NCBI GenBank assembly: GCA_023429375.1
Contig: JAEYVY010000013.1
Coordinates: 124,001-188,000, forward strand
Direction of reading: 5' to 3'
Source: Bacteroidota bacterium
GTDB taxonomy: Bacteria > Bacteroidota > Bacteroidia > Bacteroidales > Tannerellaceae
Length of the DNA: 64,000 nt
Shown here piece by piece: positions 25,392 through 34,142 of this stretch. Position 1 is the stretch's first letter. The number at the start of each line of letters is the position of its first letter. Below the pieces are notes generated by a model that did not search any database, had not been told where the DNA came from, and saw only the letters and a program-made list of their open reading frames with translations. The position numbers and the translations under genes were made by a program.

Positions 25392-25688
25392 TCAGATAGA
25401 CTTCTCAACATTCCACACAAAAGCTCTCAAACCTTGCGCTTCTGTTGCCTTATCCAAGGCATGAAGTGTATCAAGTAGCTTGTCTACTTTCGCATCATCG
25501 ACGATAGTCAATATCGCAGAATTCATAGTAGGCCATGCATGACTTCCATAATGAGGCTCTCCAGTCTTACTACCGCGACCTCTTACCATACTATTCCATG
25601 AAGTATAACCACGTATATTCTGTTTGTCTAAGATTGATATGATATTTTCAAAATAAGCCTGGTTGAATGATATAAAAACAGCTTTCAT
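25392..25688 (-). CDS. Small PII/CutA-like protein at the end of the efflux operon
   Basis: From ATG 25688 (MKAVFISFNQAYFENI) this is a 98-residue soluble protein. The opening beta-alpha unit, a glycine-rich central loop (RGRGSKTGEPHYGSHAW) followed by a strand, and a final helix-strand resemble the ferredoxin-like fold of PII and CutA trimers. The open frame extends to 25736, but those residues are the translation of a hairpin, so the later start is preferred. It follows the RND pump gene by 51 nt. It might sense a ligand for the pump (inference). Confidence 0.68.
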   Translation of the reverse strand: MKAVFISFNQAYFENIISILDKQNIRGYTSWNSMVRGRGSKTGEPHYGSHAWPTMNSAILTIVDDAKVDKLLDTLHALDKATEAQGLRAFVWNVEKSI

Positions 25689-25709
25689 ACTTAATTTTTT
25701 ATTTATACT

Positions 25710-25734
25710 GGAGGGGAAGGGATCCTTCCCCTCC
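25710..25734 (-). other. Perfect intercistronic hairpin between RND pump and PII-like gene
   Basis: GGAGGGGAAGG (25710-25720) and CCTTCCCCTCC (25724-25734) form an 11-bp GC-rich stem with a 3-nt loop. On the minus strand it is followed by A-rich sequence, not a T-run, so it is more likely an mRNA-stability or processing element than a terminator. Confidence 0.6.
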
Positions 25735-25739
25735 AATGT

Positions 25740-28700
25740 TTATGCTAATGATGCAGACTCACGTAATGCTTTCGCATGTTTCTTACGTCTGCGTTTGATT
25801 CCGTTTCCGGCAAACACACAATATACTGTCGGTACGATAATCAACGTAATCAATGTAGAGACAGCAAGCCCCCAACCTACAGTAATACCCAGTGAATGCC
25901 ACATTTCTGCACCTTCACCTTGCCCGATTGCCATTGGTATCATACCCAATACAGTTGAAATTGAAGTCATCAACACCGGACGAAGACGAGACTTACCAGC
26001 TGTAACCACAGAAGTAATTACACTCATACCTCTTTCACGACATAATATAGTGTAGTCGATAAGCACGATACCGTTCTTTACCACAATACCCATCAACATT
26101 AATACCCCAATCAAGGCCATAACCCCCAAAGGCGTTTGGGTAATAAACAACCCTAAGATTACTCCGGTAAAGGCAAAAGGGATGGAGAACATAATAATAA
26201 ACGGATCGACCAAAGACTCAAACTGGGATGCCATCACAATAAACACCAGAATAATGATTAGCACCAATAGAATACCCAAGTCTGCAAATGTTTCCTGCTG
26301 ATCTTCGAAAGTACCGGCTAGAGTCCAGTCAACATCTGATGGTATATCTACTTTCGCAATCTCTGTACGTGCAGCTTCTACTATATCACTCAATGCAGCA
26401 CCAGGTGCCGCAACCGCTTTTACAGTGATGATACGCTCACGGTTCTTTCTTTCAATTGTAGGCGGAGTCATACGTTCAACAACTGTACCCACATCACGCA
26501 AGCGGATACCCTTTCCTTCATTATTTATAATCAGGATATTTTCGATATCTTCTACCGACTCTCTGAACTGCGGAGCATAACGCACACGAATATCATACTC
26601 ATCACCATCTTCACGATAGAGAGAAGCAACCGTACCGTTCATTCGATTTCTAAGGAATGAAGCAGCTGTACTAATATTTAAGCCATTGATTGCTAATTTT
26701 TCGCGATCGAAATCGACTTGATACTCCGGAATATATTCACCACGGCTAATGTTTACCTGTGAACAGCCATCTATATTTGCCATAAGTCGTGCAATTTCAC
26801 TTGCCACGGCATCCGTCTTTTCAAAATCATAACCATAAATTTCGATATCGACAGAACTTTCACTACCCATACCCTGTTGCCCTCCGGCTATCACCTGGAA
26901 TTCACGAATCTGTGGGTATTCGGCCAAATCTTTACGCATTAAATCACAGATTTCAACCAATCCACGTTCACGTTCTGATACATTGGTCAAGGTGATATAA
27001 CCAGAAATAATATGCGATCCGTTATCACTCATCTGAGCGAAGGTGTTGTCTGTATCAGCTTGACCTTCATTAATACTCATGATCTTGATTTCCGGATAGT
27101 TTTCTCTAAACTTCTTAGTAATATCTAAAGCCAGCTCACGAGTAATATCCTGACGGGTACCTACTGGAAGCTTAATATTAATGGAAGCACGGGCATTATC
27201 CTGCGTTGGGAAGAATTCCGTTTTCATGAACGGAGCCAACATTAAACTACCAACAAAAATCACAATTGCTCCAACGATAACTACTGTTCTATGACGAACA
27301 GCCCAACCAAGAAAACGAGAATAGCCATTATCTAGAGCATCTAAAGCTTTTTCAATCGGAATAAAGAACTGGACATATAACTTTCCTTTCTTTGGATTCA
27401 ATCTAAGCATTTTTGAACAAAGCATTGGAGTTAATGTCAACGCTACAACTGTAGAGATGATCATAATAATTGAAATAATCCAACCTAATTGTTCAAACAA
27501 TACACCAGCCATACCTGTAACCATCGTTAGTGGCAAGAATACGGCCAACATAGTCAGCGTAGATGCAATAACTGAAAGAGCAACTTCAGCTGTTCCGTGT
27601 ACAGCAGCCTGCTTCGGTTCACTACCTCGTTCAATATGAGTAGTTACGTTTTCGAGAACCACAATCGCATCGTCAACCACCATAGACATAGCAATAATCA
27701 ATGAGCTGAGCGAAATAATATTCAACGTATTACCAGAACCCAACAGATAAATAAAACTTGCTATCAATGAAATTGGAATCGCCAACATGATAATGAAGGT
27801 AGCCCTCCAACGACCAAGGAATAAGAATACAACAATCATTACGACAATGAAAGTAATCAAAATCGTTTCGATCAAACTGTCAATCGTGTTAAGAATGTTT
27901 GTAGACGTATCGACAATTGTATCAATTTGCACGTCAGTCGGAAGGTTCTTTTGAATTTCCGGCAAACGATCCTTTACTTTTTGGGCGATTTGAACGGAGT
28001 TAGCGCCAGATTGCTTCTGTATTATAATCAGACCTCCACGTATACCGTTGATGTAAGATTCCTGAGCACGCTCTTCTATCGTATCTTCGATAGTAGCGAC
28101 ATCTCTTAAATAGACAACCTTTCCATTTTTATTTCCTACTACCAAATTAAACATTTCATTGGCATCGGAATATTCACCTTGCACACGCAAAGCATAGGTA
28201 TTTGAACCTATATCGATACTACCACCCGGTGTATTACGGTTTTCCGCACTAATCAAGGAAGCGATCGTTTCGATAGTTACGCCATAGGCTTCCAGTTTGT
28301 TCGGGTCGCAATAAACTTGGATTTCGCGTAAAGGAGTACCCGCAATTGAAACTGCACCTACACCACTAACACGAGCCAATGGGTTGGCTACCTTGTCATC
28401 CAATATTTTATATAGAGCATTCGTACTTTCAGTTGCTGTAACAGAAAGAATAAGAACAGGGATATCATCGGTACCAAATTTAAAGATGATAGGTGTACCT
28501 ACAGCATCTGGCAATGCCGATTGAATAATATCCAGCTTGTCTCGAACATCATTGGTTGCGACATCGATATTCGTACCATATTCAAATTCGAGGGTAACGA
28601 CAGACATATTCTCACGTGATTGTGAGGAAATGTTTTTCAAATCACTAACTGTGTTCAGCACATTTTCCAAAGGCCTGGTCACATTTGTTTCGATATCAGT

Positions 28701-28868
28701 TGCACTGGCTCCCGCATAGGAAGTCATAACCATAATCGTATTTGTTTCGATATGTGGCAACAAATCGACTGAAAGCCTGGTCAGCGAAAATATACCTAAT
28801 ATGACGATAGCCACAAATATCAAGGCTGTTGATATGGGCTTACGTACGGCGGTTGAATATAAACTCAT
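25740..28868 (-). CDS. RND efflux pump, inner-membrane subunit (AcrB/HAE1 family)
   Basis: This 1042-residue proton-driven pump has the twelve-helix AcrB layout: a first helix near residues 11-30, two large periplasmic loops, and central helices carrying the conserved acidic motif in VVDDAIVVLENV. A family-typical GIVVKNGIVLIDY segment lies near the C-terminus. It exports drugs, bile salts or other amphiphiles across both membranes with AcrA and TolC partners encoded just upstream. The closest family by appearance is the hydrophobe/amphiphile (HAE) group, but the substrate is not predictable. It starts 12 nt after the adaptor gene. Confidence 0.94.
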   Translation of the reverse strand: MSLYSTAVRKPISTALIFVAIVILGIFSLTRLSVDLLPHIETNTIMVMTSYAGASATDIETNVTRPLENVLNTVSDLKNISSQSRENMSVVTLEFEYGTNIDVATNDVRDKLDIIQSALPDAVGTPIIFKFGTDDIPVLILSVTATESTNALYKILDDKVANPLARVSGVGAVSIAGTPLREIQVYCDPNKLEAYGVTIETIASLISAENRNTPGGSIDIGSNTYALRVQGEYSDANEMFNLVVGNKNGKVVYLRDVATIEDTIEERAQESYINGIRGGLIIIQKQSGANSVQIAQKVKDRLPEIQKNLPTDVQIDTIVDTSTNILNTIDSLIETILITFIVVMIVVFLFLGRWRATFIIMLAIPISLIASFIYLLGSGNTLNIISLSSLIIAMSMVVDDAIVVLENVTTHIERGSEPKQAAVHGTAEVALSVIASTLTMLAVFLPLTMVTGMAGVLFEQLGWIISIIMIISTVVALTLTPMLCSKMLRLNPKKGKLYVQFFIPIEKALDALDNGYSRFLGWAVRHRTVVIVGAIVIFVGSLMLAPFMKTEFFPTQDNARASINIKLPVGTRQDITRELALDITKKFRENYPEIKIMSINEGQADTDNTFAQMSDNGSHIISGYITLTNVSERERGLVEICDLMRKDLAEYPQIREFQVIAGGQQGMGSESSVDIEIYGYDFEKTDAVASEIARLMANIDGCSQVNISRGEYIPEYQVDFDREKLAINGLNISTAASFLRNRMNGTVASLYREDGDEYDIRVRYAPQFRESVEDIENILIINNEGKGIRLRDVGTVVERMTPPTIERKNRERIITVKAVAAPGAALSDIVEAARTEIAKVDIPSDVDWTLAGTFEDQQETFADLGILLVLIIILVFIVMASQFESLVDPFIIMFSIPFAFTGVILGLFITQTPLGVMALIGVLMLMGIVVKNGIVLIDYTILCRERGMSVITSVVTAGKSRLRPVLMTSISTVLGMIPMAIGQGEGAEMWHSLGITVGWGLAVSTLITLIIVPTVYCVFAGNGIKRRRKKHAKALRESASLA

Positions 28869-28880
28869 CTTAATTAAATC

Positions 28881-29897
28881 TTATTTTACAACTTCAACTT
28901 CAATCCCATTAGCTAAACGAGTTTGTCCGGAAACGACCACTTGATCGCCATCATTCAAACCGGAAAGGATTTCATAACGGTTCCCTATACGCTTGCCTAG
29001 CTCAACTTTATCGTATGATACTTTACCATCTTTATATACGTACACGTAACGGTCACCCGCTCCCACTTGCTTAACAATAGCCAAGTCCGGTACAACAATA
29101 TGATCTAGTACACCAAAGCTCAATGTCACACGTGCAAACATTCCCGGACGAACACGCTCGTCTGCATTGTCAATTTTCAATTCGACAGGGAATGTGCGAG
29201 TTGAAGCATCGACAGTCGGATAAACAAGGCTTACTTTACCTTTAAAAGTCACATCTGGGTAAACGTCCAACTTCACTTCTACATCTTGTCCTTTCTTAAG
29301 TGATGTGAAATAAATTTCAGATACATTCACGATTAACTTAACCGGACGAATCTGTTCAACAGTATAGATAGGTGATTGTCCATTATACAAATCACCGCTG
29401 TCATAGTTACGAGCTGTAACGATTCCTGAGATAGGACTAACCAGTTTATTATTTTCTTCTAGGTTCTTGTAGGCTGCACGAGTAACTTCAACTTGGGTTT
29501 TCAATGCATCCCAGCTTGATTTAGAAGCACCGCCAACTTTATATAATTCGTCAATACGTTTAAACTCCAGTTCTTGATTTTCTAATTGCACTTTCGTTTG
29601 TTTCAATGCGGTTTCGTCCATTGTCACCAACAATTGACCGGCTCTTACATGATCTCCTACCTCTACATGAAGTTTTTGGATACGTCCGGGTGTTTGCGGA
29701 GCGATATTGTTTGAAATATTAGGTTCAACGGTTGCAGTAAATTCCTGTGTCTGATCTACCGATTGAATATTTACGGTTTCAATCTTTACTTTGGGCTTTT
29801 CATCTTCTGCTACTTCATTTTTAGTTTCTCCGGCACAAGATGTTAAATAAGCCAAAGCCATAGCAGGTAGTAAAAACAAACTTTTATTCGCTTTCAT
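28881..29897 (-). CDS. RND efflux periplasmic adaptor (AcrA family)
   Basis: This 338-residue lipoprotein has a signal ending LTSC (Cys21). A barrel-sandwich/lipoyl domain surrounds a short coiled-coil hairpin (about residues 100-150, QTKVQLENQELEFKRIDELY), followed by a beta-barrel domain and a membrane-proximal domain (GLNDGDQVVVSGQTRLANG). It bridges the pump (12 nt downstream) to the TolC-like channel (upstream gene, 26 nt). Confidence 0.93.
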   Translation of the reverse strand: MKANKSLFLLPAMALAYLTSCAGETKNEVAEDEKPKVKIETVNIQSVDQTQEFTATVEPNISNNIAPQTPGRIQKLHVEVGDHVRAGQLLVTMDETALKQTKVQLENQELEFKRIDELYKVGGASKSSWDALKTQVEVTRAAYKNLEENNKLVSPISGIVTARNYDSGDLYNGQSPIYTVEQIRPVKLIVNVSEIYFTSLKKGQDVEVKLDVYPDVTFKGKVSLVYPTVDASTRTFPVELKIDNADERVRPGMFARVTLSFGVLDHIVVPDLAIVKQVGAGDRYVYVYKDGKVSYDKVELGKRIGNRYEILSGLNDGDQVVVSGQTRLANGIEVEVVK

Positions 29898-29923
29898 ATT
29901 CTTATTTCTGATTATATTTTCCG

Positions 29924-31408
29924 TTAATTATTTTTAGTATTTGTCTTGCCTAATATTTTATTCAGTTCTGATTTAGCAACCATATAATCATAGATTGCCT
30001 GATTGAAATTCAATCTTGACTGTGTCAATGCCAATTCCGAATCGTTCAGTTCCAAAAGTGTACCGGCACCTGTTTCATATCTTTTTTGCGCAATAGTATA
30101 TCCTTTTTCTGCTTGCATAACCCCTTTTTGAGCTGCATCAAAACGCTTTACACAAGTAGCCATATTATCTAAAGATTGTTTGATGGCTAATTTCAGGTTG
30201 CGTTCCAAATCATCACGTTGAAGGCTCAACTGTGCTTGAGTCACTTGCGTTTGTTTGATTTTACTTGATCTGGAACCTCCCGAAAATATAGGAATGCTTA
30301 GTTTCAAGCCTACCATAGAGTATGGATTCCATCTATAATCGCTGAACTTAAAGTCGTTATTCATTGCATTCCATTGATACAATCCAGATAACGATAAGGT
30401 TGGGAGGTAATCATATTTCTCCATTTTTAATTTGGCATCCAACTGACGTCCTTGGATATCAAACTGTCTTAGGTTTGTATTGTCTACCAATGTTGTATCT
30501 GTAGCTAAATAATCGTCAAACAGTTCAGATTTGAAGTCGGTCAGAGAACCTTCGCAGGCAATCTCCTGCTCCAGATCCAATCCCATCAACGCTTTTAGTT
30601 GCCATTTTGCCAGCACCAATGAATTTGCTGCTTGCAGCATATTGGGCTCAACATTGCGGACACTTACTTCAGCGCGTATCAAGTCAAATTCAGCAACCAA
30701 TCCCTGATCAAATTTCTTTTTGATATCGGTATAGTTTTCCATCGCATTGTCATAGCTTTCTTTAAAGACACGATAGGAATCACTTGCCAATAAAACGCTA
30801 TAATAACTCTTACGAACTTGATTAACCATATCTATTTTTGACGAACGGGCTTGCTCGATGGCCATTTCCACATCCAGTCCTGAAATAGTTAAACTTTTCC
30901 ACAAAGCCATATTTACCAGTGGCATACCGGCTGTAAAACCGAAGCTCCAGTTGTTGTCACGACCTACAGAGATACCATCTGAAGATGATCCTTCGGGTTG
31001 AACTGGCGTAGCCTTAATGATTTCTTCTGTTACCGTTCCAGGTTTATATCCGGGTACAGAACCGGCAAAAGTATTATCTATACCATTGAAAACAGGAGAC
31101 AGTATTGAAGTTAAATCAAAAGCTCCGTCCATATACATAACTTGCTTTTTCAAGGTACGATTATAGTCCGCGCCAAAATCAATCTTCGGAAATAATGCCG
31201 CATAAGAACCTTTCTTAGCATACTTCTTCTTTTCAACCTCCTTATCAGCAACCTTAACAGTAGGGCTCTCGCTTAATGCGATCTCTATCGCTTTGTCTAA
31301 GTCTAACGACAATACATCTGTCTGTGCTTTTATCGGGCTTATCAGCCCGGCAGACATAATCATTATCACGACTAATTTCATCTTTTTACCAACTAATAAT
31401 CGTTCCAT
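29924..31408 (-). CDS. TolC-family outer-membrane efflux channel
   Basis: This 494-residue protein has a signal peptide ending near PIKAQ and the two repeated helical halves of TolC. In each half a long helix pair (for example SLTISGLDVEMAIEQARSSK, and YDYMVAKSELNKILG near the end) follows barrel-strand sequence. It forms the trimeric outer-membrane exit duct of the tripartite pump. An ATG at 31381 (MKLVVIMIMSAG) gives a more compact signal peptide and may be the real start. It lies between tetR and the adaptor in one operon. Confidence 0.93.
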   Translation of the reverse strand: MERLLVGKKMKLVVIMIMSAGLISPIKAQTDVLSLDLDKAIEIALSESPTVKVADKEVEKKKYAKKGSYAALFPKIDFGADYNRTLKKQVMYMDGAFDLTSILSPVFNGIDNTFAGSVPGYKPGTVTEEIIKATPVQPEGSSSDGISVGRDNNWSFGFTAGMPLVNMALWKSLTISGLDVEMAIEQARSSKIDMVNQVRKSYYSVLLASDSYRVFKESYDNAMENYTDIKKKFDQGLVAEFDLIRAEVSVRNVEPNMLQAANSLVLAKWQLKALMGLDLEQEIACEGSLTDFKSELFDDYLATDTTLVDNTNLRQFDIQGRQLDAKLKMEKYDYLPTLSLSGLYQWNAMNNDFKFSDYRWNPYSMVGLKLSIPIFSGGSRSSKIKQTQVTQAQLSLQRDDLERNLKLAIKQSLDNMATCVKRFDAAQKGVMQAEKGYTIAQKRYETGAGTLLELNDSELALTQSRLNFNQAIYDYMVAKSELNKILGKTNTKNN

Positions 31409-31449
31409 TTATTATCTCATTTGAATTTCTAATTACAAATTATATCTAA

Positions 31450-32079
31450 CTATTTTTTTAAATCGTAGAGTTTTTTCCGGATATGACGTTCCAATCGTTC
31501 TGCTCCTTTAGCTGTACAAATTCCTCGCATAATTATGAGAATAATTGTGTTATAAACATCTTTTGAAGAAAACTGAGAAAACATTTGTGGTGGACGTATC
31601 ATCCTCGAATATCTTCTAGCCCAACAGACTAAAATTTCATAATTGACATCATCTACAAATACACCTTCTTCAATTCCTCTTTTCAGCCAATTGGAAAAAA
31701 TTTCATGAAATTTTGCTCTATGACGCTCCTGAACCTCTCTAACTTCAGGATATTTTTTCAGATCATCATAAAATTTAGGCGTATACCATCTGGGCATTTC
31801 CATAATCTTTTCGTAGAAGTAAAAGAAAAGATCTATTACTGATTCAGAGTCCTGTTCTAATCGATTAATCAAATTTATTCGTTCAACAAAATTATATTCT
31901 AATGCTTCTGCCAATAAAGTTCTTTTATCTTCGAAATATTCATACAGTGTACGTTTGGAGATATTGCTATTCCGCGCTATTTGGTCCATACTGACCCCTT
32001 TCACTCCATATCGAGAAAAAAGATCAAGTGCATCAATTATTATTACTTTTTTATCCACTATTCTTGCTATTCTTTTCAA
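31450..32079 (-). CDS. TetR-family repressor of the efflux operon
   Basis: This 209-residue regulator has the N-terminal TetR helix-turn-helix (ALDLFSRYGVKGVSMDQIAR, then ISKRTLYEYFEDKRTLLAEAL, about residues 16-58) and a variable helical ligand-binding domain. It is the first gene of the operon, followed 41 nt later by tolC, so it most likely represses its own operon and responds to a pump substrate. It is divergent from the AraC gene across 174 nt. Confidence 0.9.
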   Translation of the reverse strand: MKRIARIVDKKVIIIDALDLFSRYGVKGVSMDQIARNSNISKRTLYEYFEDKRTLLAEALEYNFVERINLINRLEQDSESVIDLFFYFYEKIMEMPRWYTPKFYDDLKKYPEVREVQERHRAKFHEIFSNWLKRGIEEGVFVDDVNYEILVCWARRYSRMIRPPQMFSQFSSKDVYNTIILIIMRGICTAKGAERLERHIRKKLYDLKK

Positions 32080-32223
32080 CGCTGCAAATATCGCTAAAAT
32101 AGAAAAAACTCAAATGGTTTAATCCGTTACACGATTGGTCATATTCGAAACATTGTTCAACGAAATAGCTGATCTACAGGGATGGTTTTTGTTCCAAATC
32201 GATAAACATCCATACAAATGTAC

Positions 32224-32231
32224 TATATTTG
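32224..32231 (+). promoter_or_regulatory. -7 box of the AraC-family gene
   Basis: TATATTTG matches TAnnTTTG exactly, 22 nt before the start codon. Confidence 0.5.
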
Positions 32232-32253
32232 TCTCAAATAAAACAAACGTATC

Positions 32254-33150
32254 ATGGATAAACTTCCTATAATAGAGATGGACACCCTGAAAACGCTCGG
32301 TAACATTGACTCGTTCAACGACGAATTGATAATCGCTGAATTAGATGCTTCCATTTCTGTACATATGAACAATGAATACAACAATTCCGTTCCTGTAAGG
32401 ATGAATGCCATGCTTATCGTTATCACTACACAGGGTTCATCTGATTTTTATCTGGATTATCTGCCCTATAAAACTACTAAAGGACAACTGATTACTATAT
32501 TCCCTTCACACACCGTCCAGCTCACGAATATAAGTCCTGACTTTAAAGGGCAAATGATTGTTTTATCAAAAGACTTCCTAAACGGATGGGTTGACAAACG
32601 TACCCCCTCGATGGTTAATTACCTTAAGTTGGTAAAAAGCCCATTCACCCAGTTAGAAGAGCGAGAAACAAGGGTTGTCCTGGAATGTATGCAATCACTG
32701 AAACGGAAGATAAAAGATCATTCGCATTTTTTTCAAAAGGAAGCTTTGCAAGTGGGTGTGATCGAACTAATTGTCGAATTGGGCAATATCTTTATGGGGA
32801 AAAAAGATGGATTGGTCAATCAAACCTTAACCCGAAAGGAAGAATTGCTCAACGAATTTCTCGAACTGCTCTTTATCCATTGTAAGGAAGAACATCAGGT
32901 AGATTTCTATGCTGATAAATTATGCATATCTCCTCAGTATCTGTCACTTATTCTCAAAGATAAGACAGGTAAATCTGCCAGTAAGTGGATTAATGAAGCA
33001 ATAATGACCGAGGCTAAAATCTTGCTTAAATCTCCGAACATGACCGTTAAACAAGTTGCAGATTTGCTAAACTTTTCTGATCAGTCTACATTCGGCAAAT
33101 TCTTCAAGAAACACCAAAAAATTTCTCCTTTGGAGTACAGGAAAATATAA
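32254..33150 (+). CDS. AraC-family transcriptional regulator
   Basis: This 298-residue cytoplasmic regulator has an N-terminal cupin-like sensing domain (about residues 1-180) and a C-terminal pair of helix-turn-helices (about 200-298). The latter are visible as VDFYADKLCISPQYLSLILK and VKQVADLLNFSDQSTFGKFF, closing with the family motif ISPLEYRK. The signal sensed is unknown. It lies divergent from the TetR efflux operon and just upstream of the YecH-like gene; either could be its target. Confidence 0.92.
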   Translation: MDKLPIIEMDTLKTLGNIDSFNDELIIAELDASISVHMNNEYNNSVPVRMNAMLIVITTQGSSDFYLDYLPYKTTKGQLITIFPSHTVQLTNISPDFKGQMIVLSKDFLNGWVDKRTPSMVNYLKLVKSPFTQLEERETRVVLECMQSLKRKIKDHSHFFQKEALQVGVIELIVELGNIFMGKKDGLVNQTLTRKEELLNEFLELLFIHCKEEHQVDFYADKLCISPQYLSLILKDKTGKSASKWINEAIMTEAKILLKSPNMTVKQVADLLNFSDQSTFGKFFKKHQKISPLEYRKI

Positions 33151-33190
33151 GATGTAACAAACATCACACTCTCCTCCAATTCTAAATACA

Positions 33191-33198
33191 TACCTTTG
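33191..33198 (+). promoter_or_regulatory. -7 box of the YecH-like gene
   Basis: TACCTTTG matches TAnnTTTG exactly, 28 nt before ATG 33226. It lies inside the longer open frame, showing that frame does not start at 33196. Confidence 0.55.
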
Positions 33199-33225
33199 CC
33201 TCTGCAACAAAATAGTATTACAATT

Positions 33226-33459
33226 ATGACAGAAATACATGCACATGAAGTACTTCACATGATGGAAGGAAAAAATTACACAGAGGAAACATTGAAGGCC
33301 GACATCATCCGCAACTTCGGCCAAGATGCACGTTTTTATGCTTGTTCGGCTAATAATATGGATGTAGATGCTTTAATTCTTTTCCTCAAAAGAAAAGGAA
33401 AATTCATAGATATGACTGATGGCTTTACGGTAGATACCAGCAAAGTTTGCAATCATTAA
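33226..33459 (+). CDS. YecH-family (DUF2492-type) putative metal-binding protein
   Basis: From ATG 33226 this is a 77-residue soluble protein. The N-terminus MTEIHAHEVLHMM has the spaced histidines of the YecH family, and two Cys (FYACSAN, KVCNH) follow; together these suggest metal binding. The longer frame from 33196 is excluded because the promoter lies in it. It sits 75 nt after the AraC gene. The function of the family is not established. Confidence 0.75.
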   Translation: MTEIHAHEVLHMMEGKNYTEETLKADIIRNFGQDARFYACSANNMDVDALILFLKRKGKFIDMTDGFTVDTSKVCNH

Positions 33460-33569
33460 ATTAAAAAACGATCGTGAAGTAAGCTTTGTCTGAAATACAT
33501 TTTCATCAAAGGCTCATCCCGATGATATATCACGTTGAATATCAACGTAAAAAATCATCTCGATGATTA

Positions 33570-33638
33570 AAAAAAAACACCCCGAACGTTTTTAAAAAGC
33601 ATCTCGGTCTTTTTTAAAAACGTTCGGGGTGTTTTTTT
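33570..33638. repeat. Dispersed hairpin element, copy B
   Basis: This is a near copy (about three differences over 68 nt) of the element at 13020-13089. Here the two arms pair perfectly over about 28 bp, with CACCCCGAACG in one arm and CGTTCGGGGTG in the other. The loop carries CATCTCGGTC (33600-33609). A-run and T-run ends make it a potential bidirectional terminator behind the YecH-like gene. Confidence 0.82.
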
Positions 33639-34024
33639 ACAACCTTAATGACGCTGATTTTCAAAGCCTAAACACCACACAATTCACATCGGGATGAATA
33701 AAGTTTTTGGGCTTTCAGACCTGCTAATACTCTTCGGGATGTTTGAATTGTATTAGATTAAAACAATTGCTTCTATATTTATCTATTATAAAAACCACAA
33801 CCAATTACCCGAAATAATGTAAAAAAACACATCCCATTCGGCCCTCTGCTGAGACACATTGATTTAAGTATCTCACGAAGTTATTTTCAAGGTTTTAACT
33901 TTCAAATCATAAGCAGATGAGTAAGATTTTCAGACAAAAGTCTACTGATAGATTTCATCTATATACTCCGTTTTTTACCACGTAAATATTTAATTATGTT
34001 GATGCTTTATTCCTTTTATTTACA

Positions 34025-34114
34025 TATATTTGCAAAGAAATAACATACTATAATGCTTATCACAGTATTGTAATATATTTTTCACATTTATCAAATATTC
34101 ACCGCATAATTTTG
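34025..34114 (+). promoter_or_regulatory. Two candidate promoters of the Oar-like receptor
   Basis: TATATTTG (34025-34032) and TAATTTTG (34107-34114) both match TAnnTTTG, giving leaders of about 105 or 23 nt. A TTG lies 23 nt before the first box. Confidence 0.45.
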
Positions 34115-34142
34115 TTCAATTCTAACTTAATAGTAAAGTCTT

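Larger units (their letters stand above)
33460..34142. other. Long intergenic region with repeat element B and receptor promoters
   Basis: This 683-nt region holds hairpin element B (33570-33638), words CATCCCGATG (33515-33524), CATCTCGATG (33556-33565) and CATCGGGATG (33687-33696), a related CTTCGGGATG (33732-33741), and a 7-bp dyad ACGTTGA/TCAACGT (33532-33548). At its right end it carries two -7 boxes for the next gene. The rest is AT-rich and shows no coding frame or RNA gene that I can recognise. Confidence 0.6.

Noticed and set aside
25689..25736. N-terminal extension of the PII-like gene
   Set aside because: It is the translation of the intercistronic hairpin; the conserved start is MKAVFISF at 25688.
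32080..32253. TetR operator between the divergent TetR and AraC genes
   Set aside because: Only 4-5 bp half-sites could be found, too weak to claim.
33532..33548. Dyad ACGTTGA/TCAACGT as a terminator of the YecH-like gene
   Set aside because: No T-run follows; it is only noted as part of the repeat-rich region.
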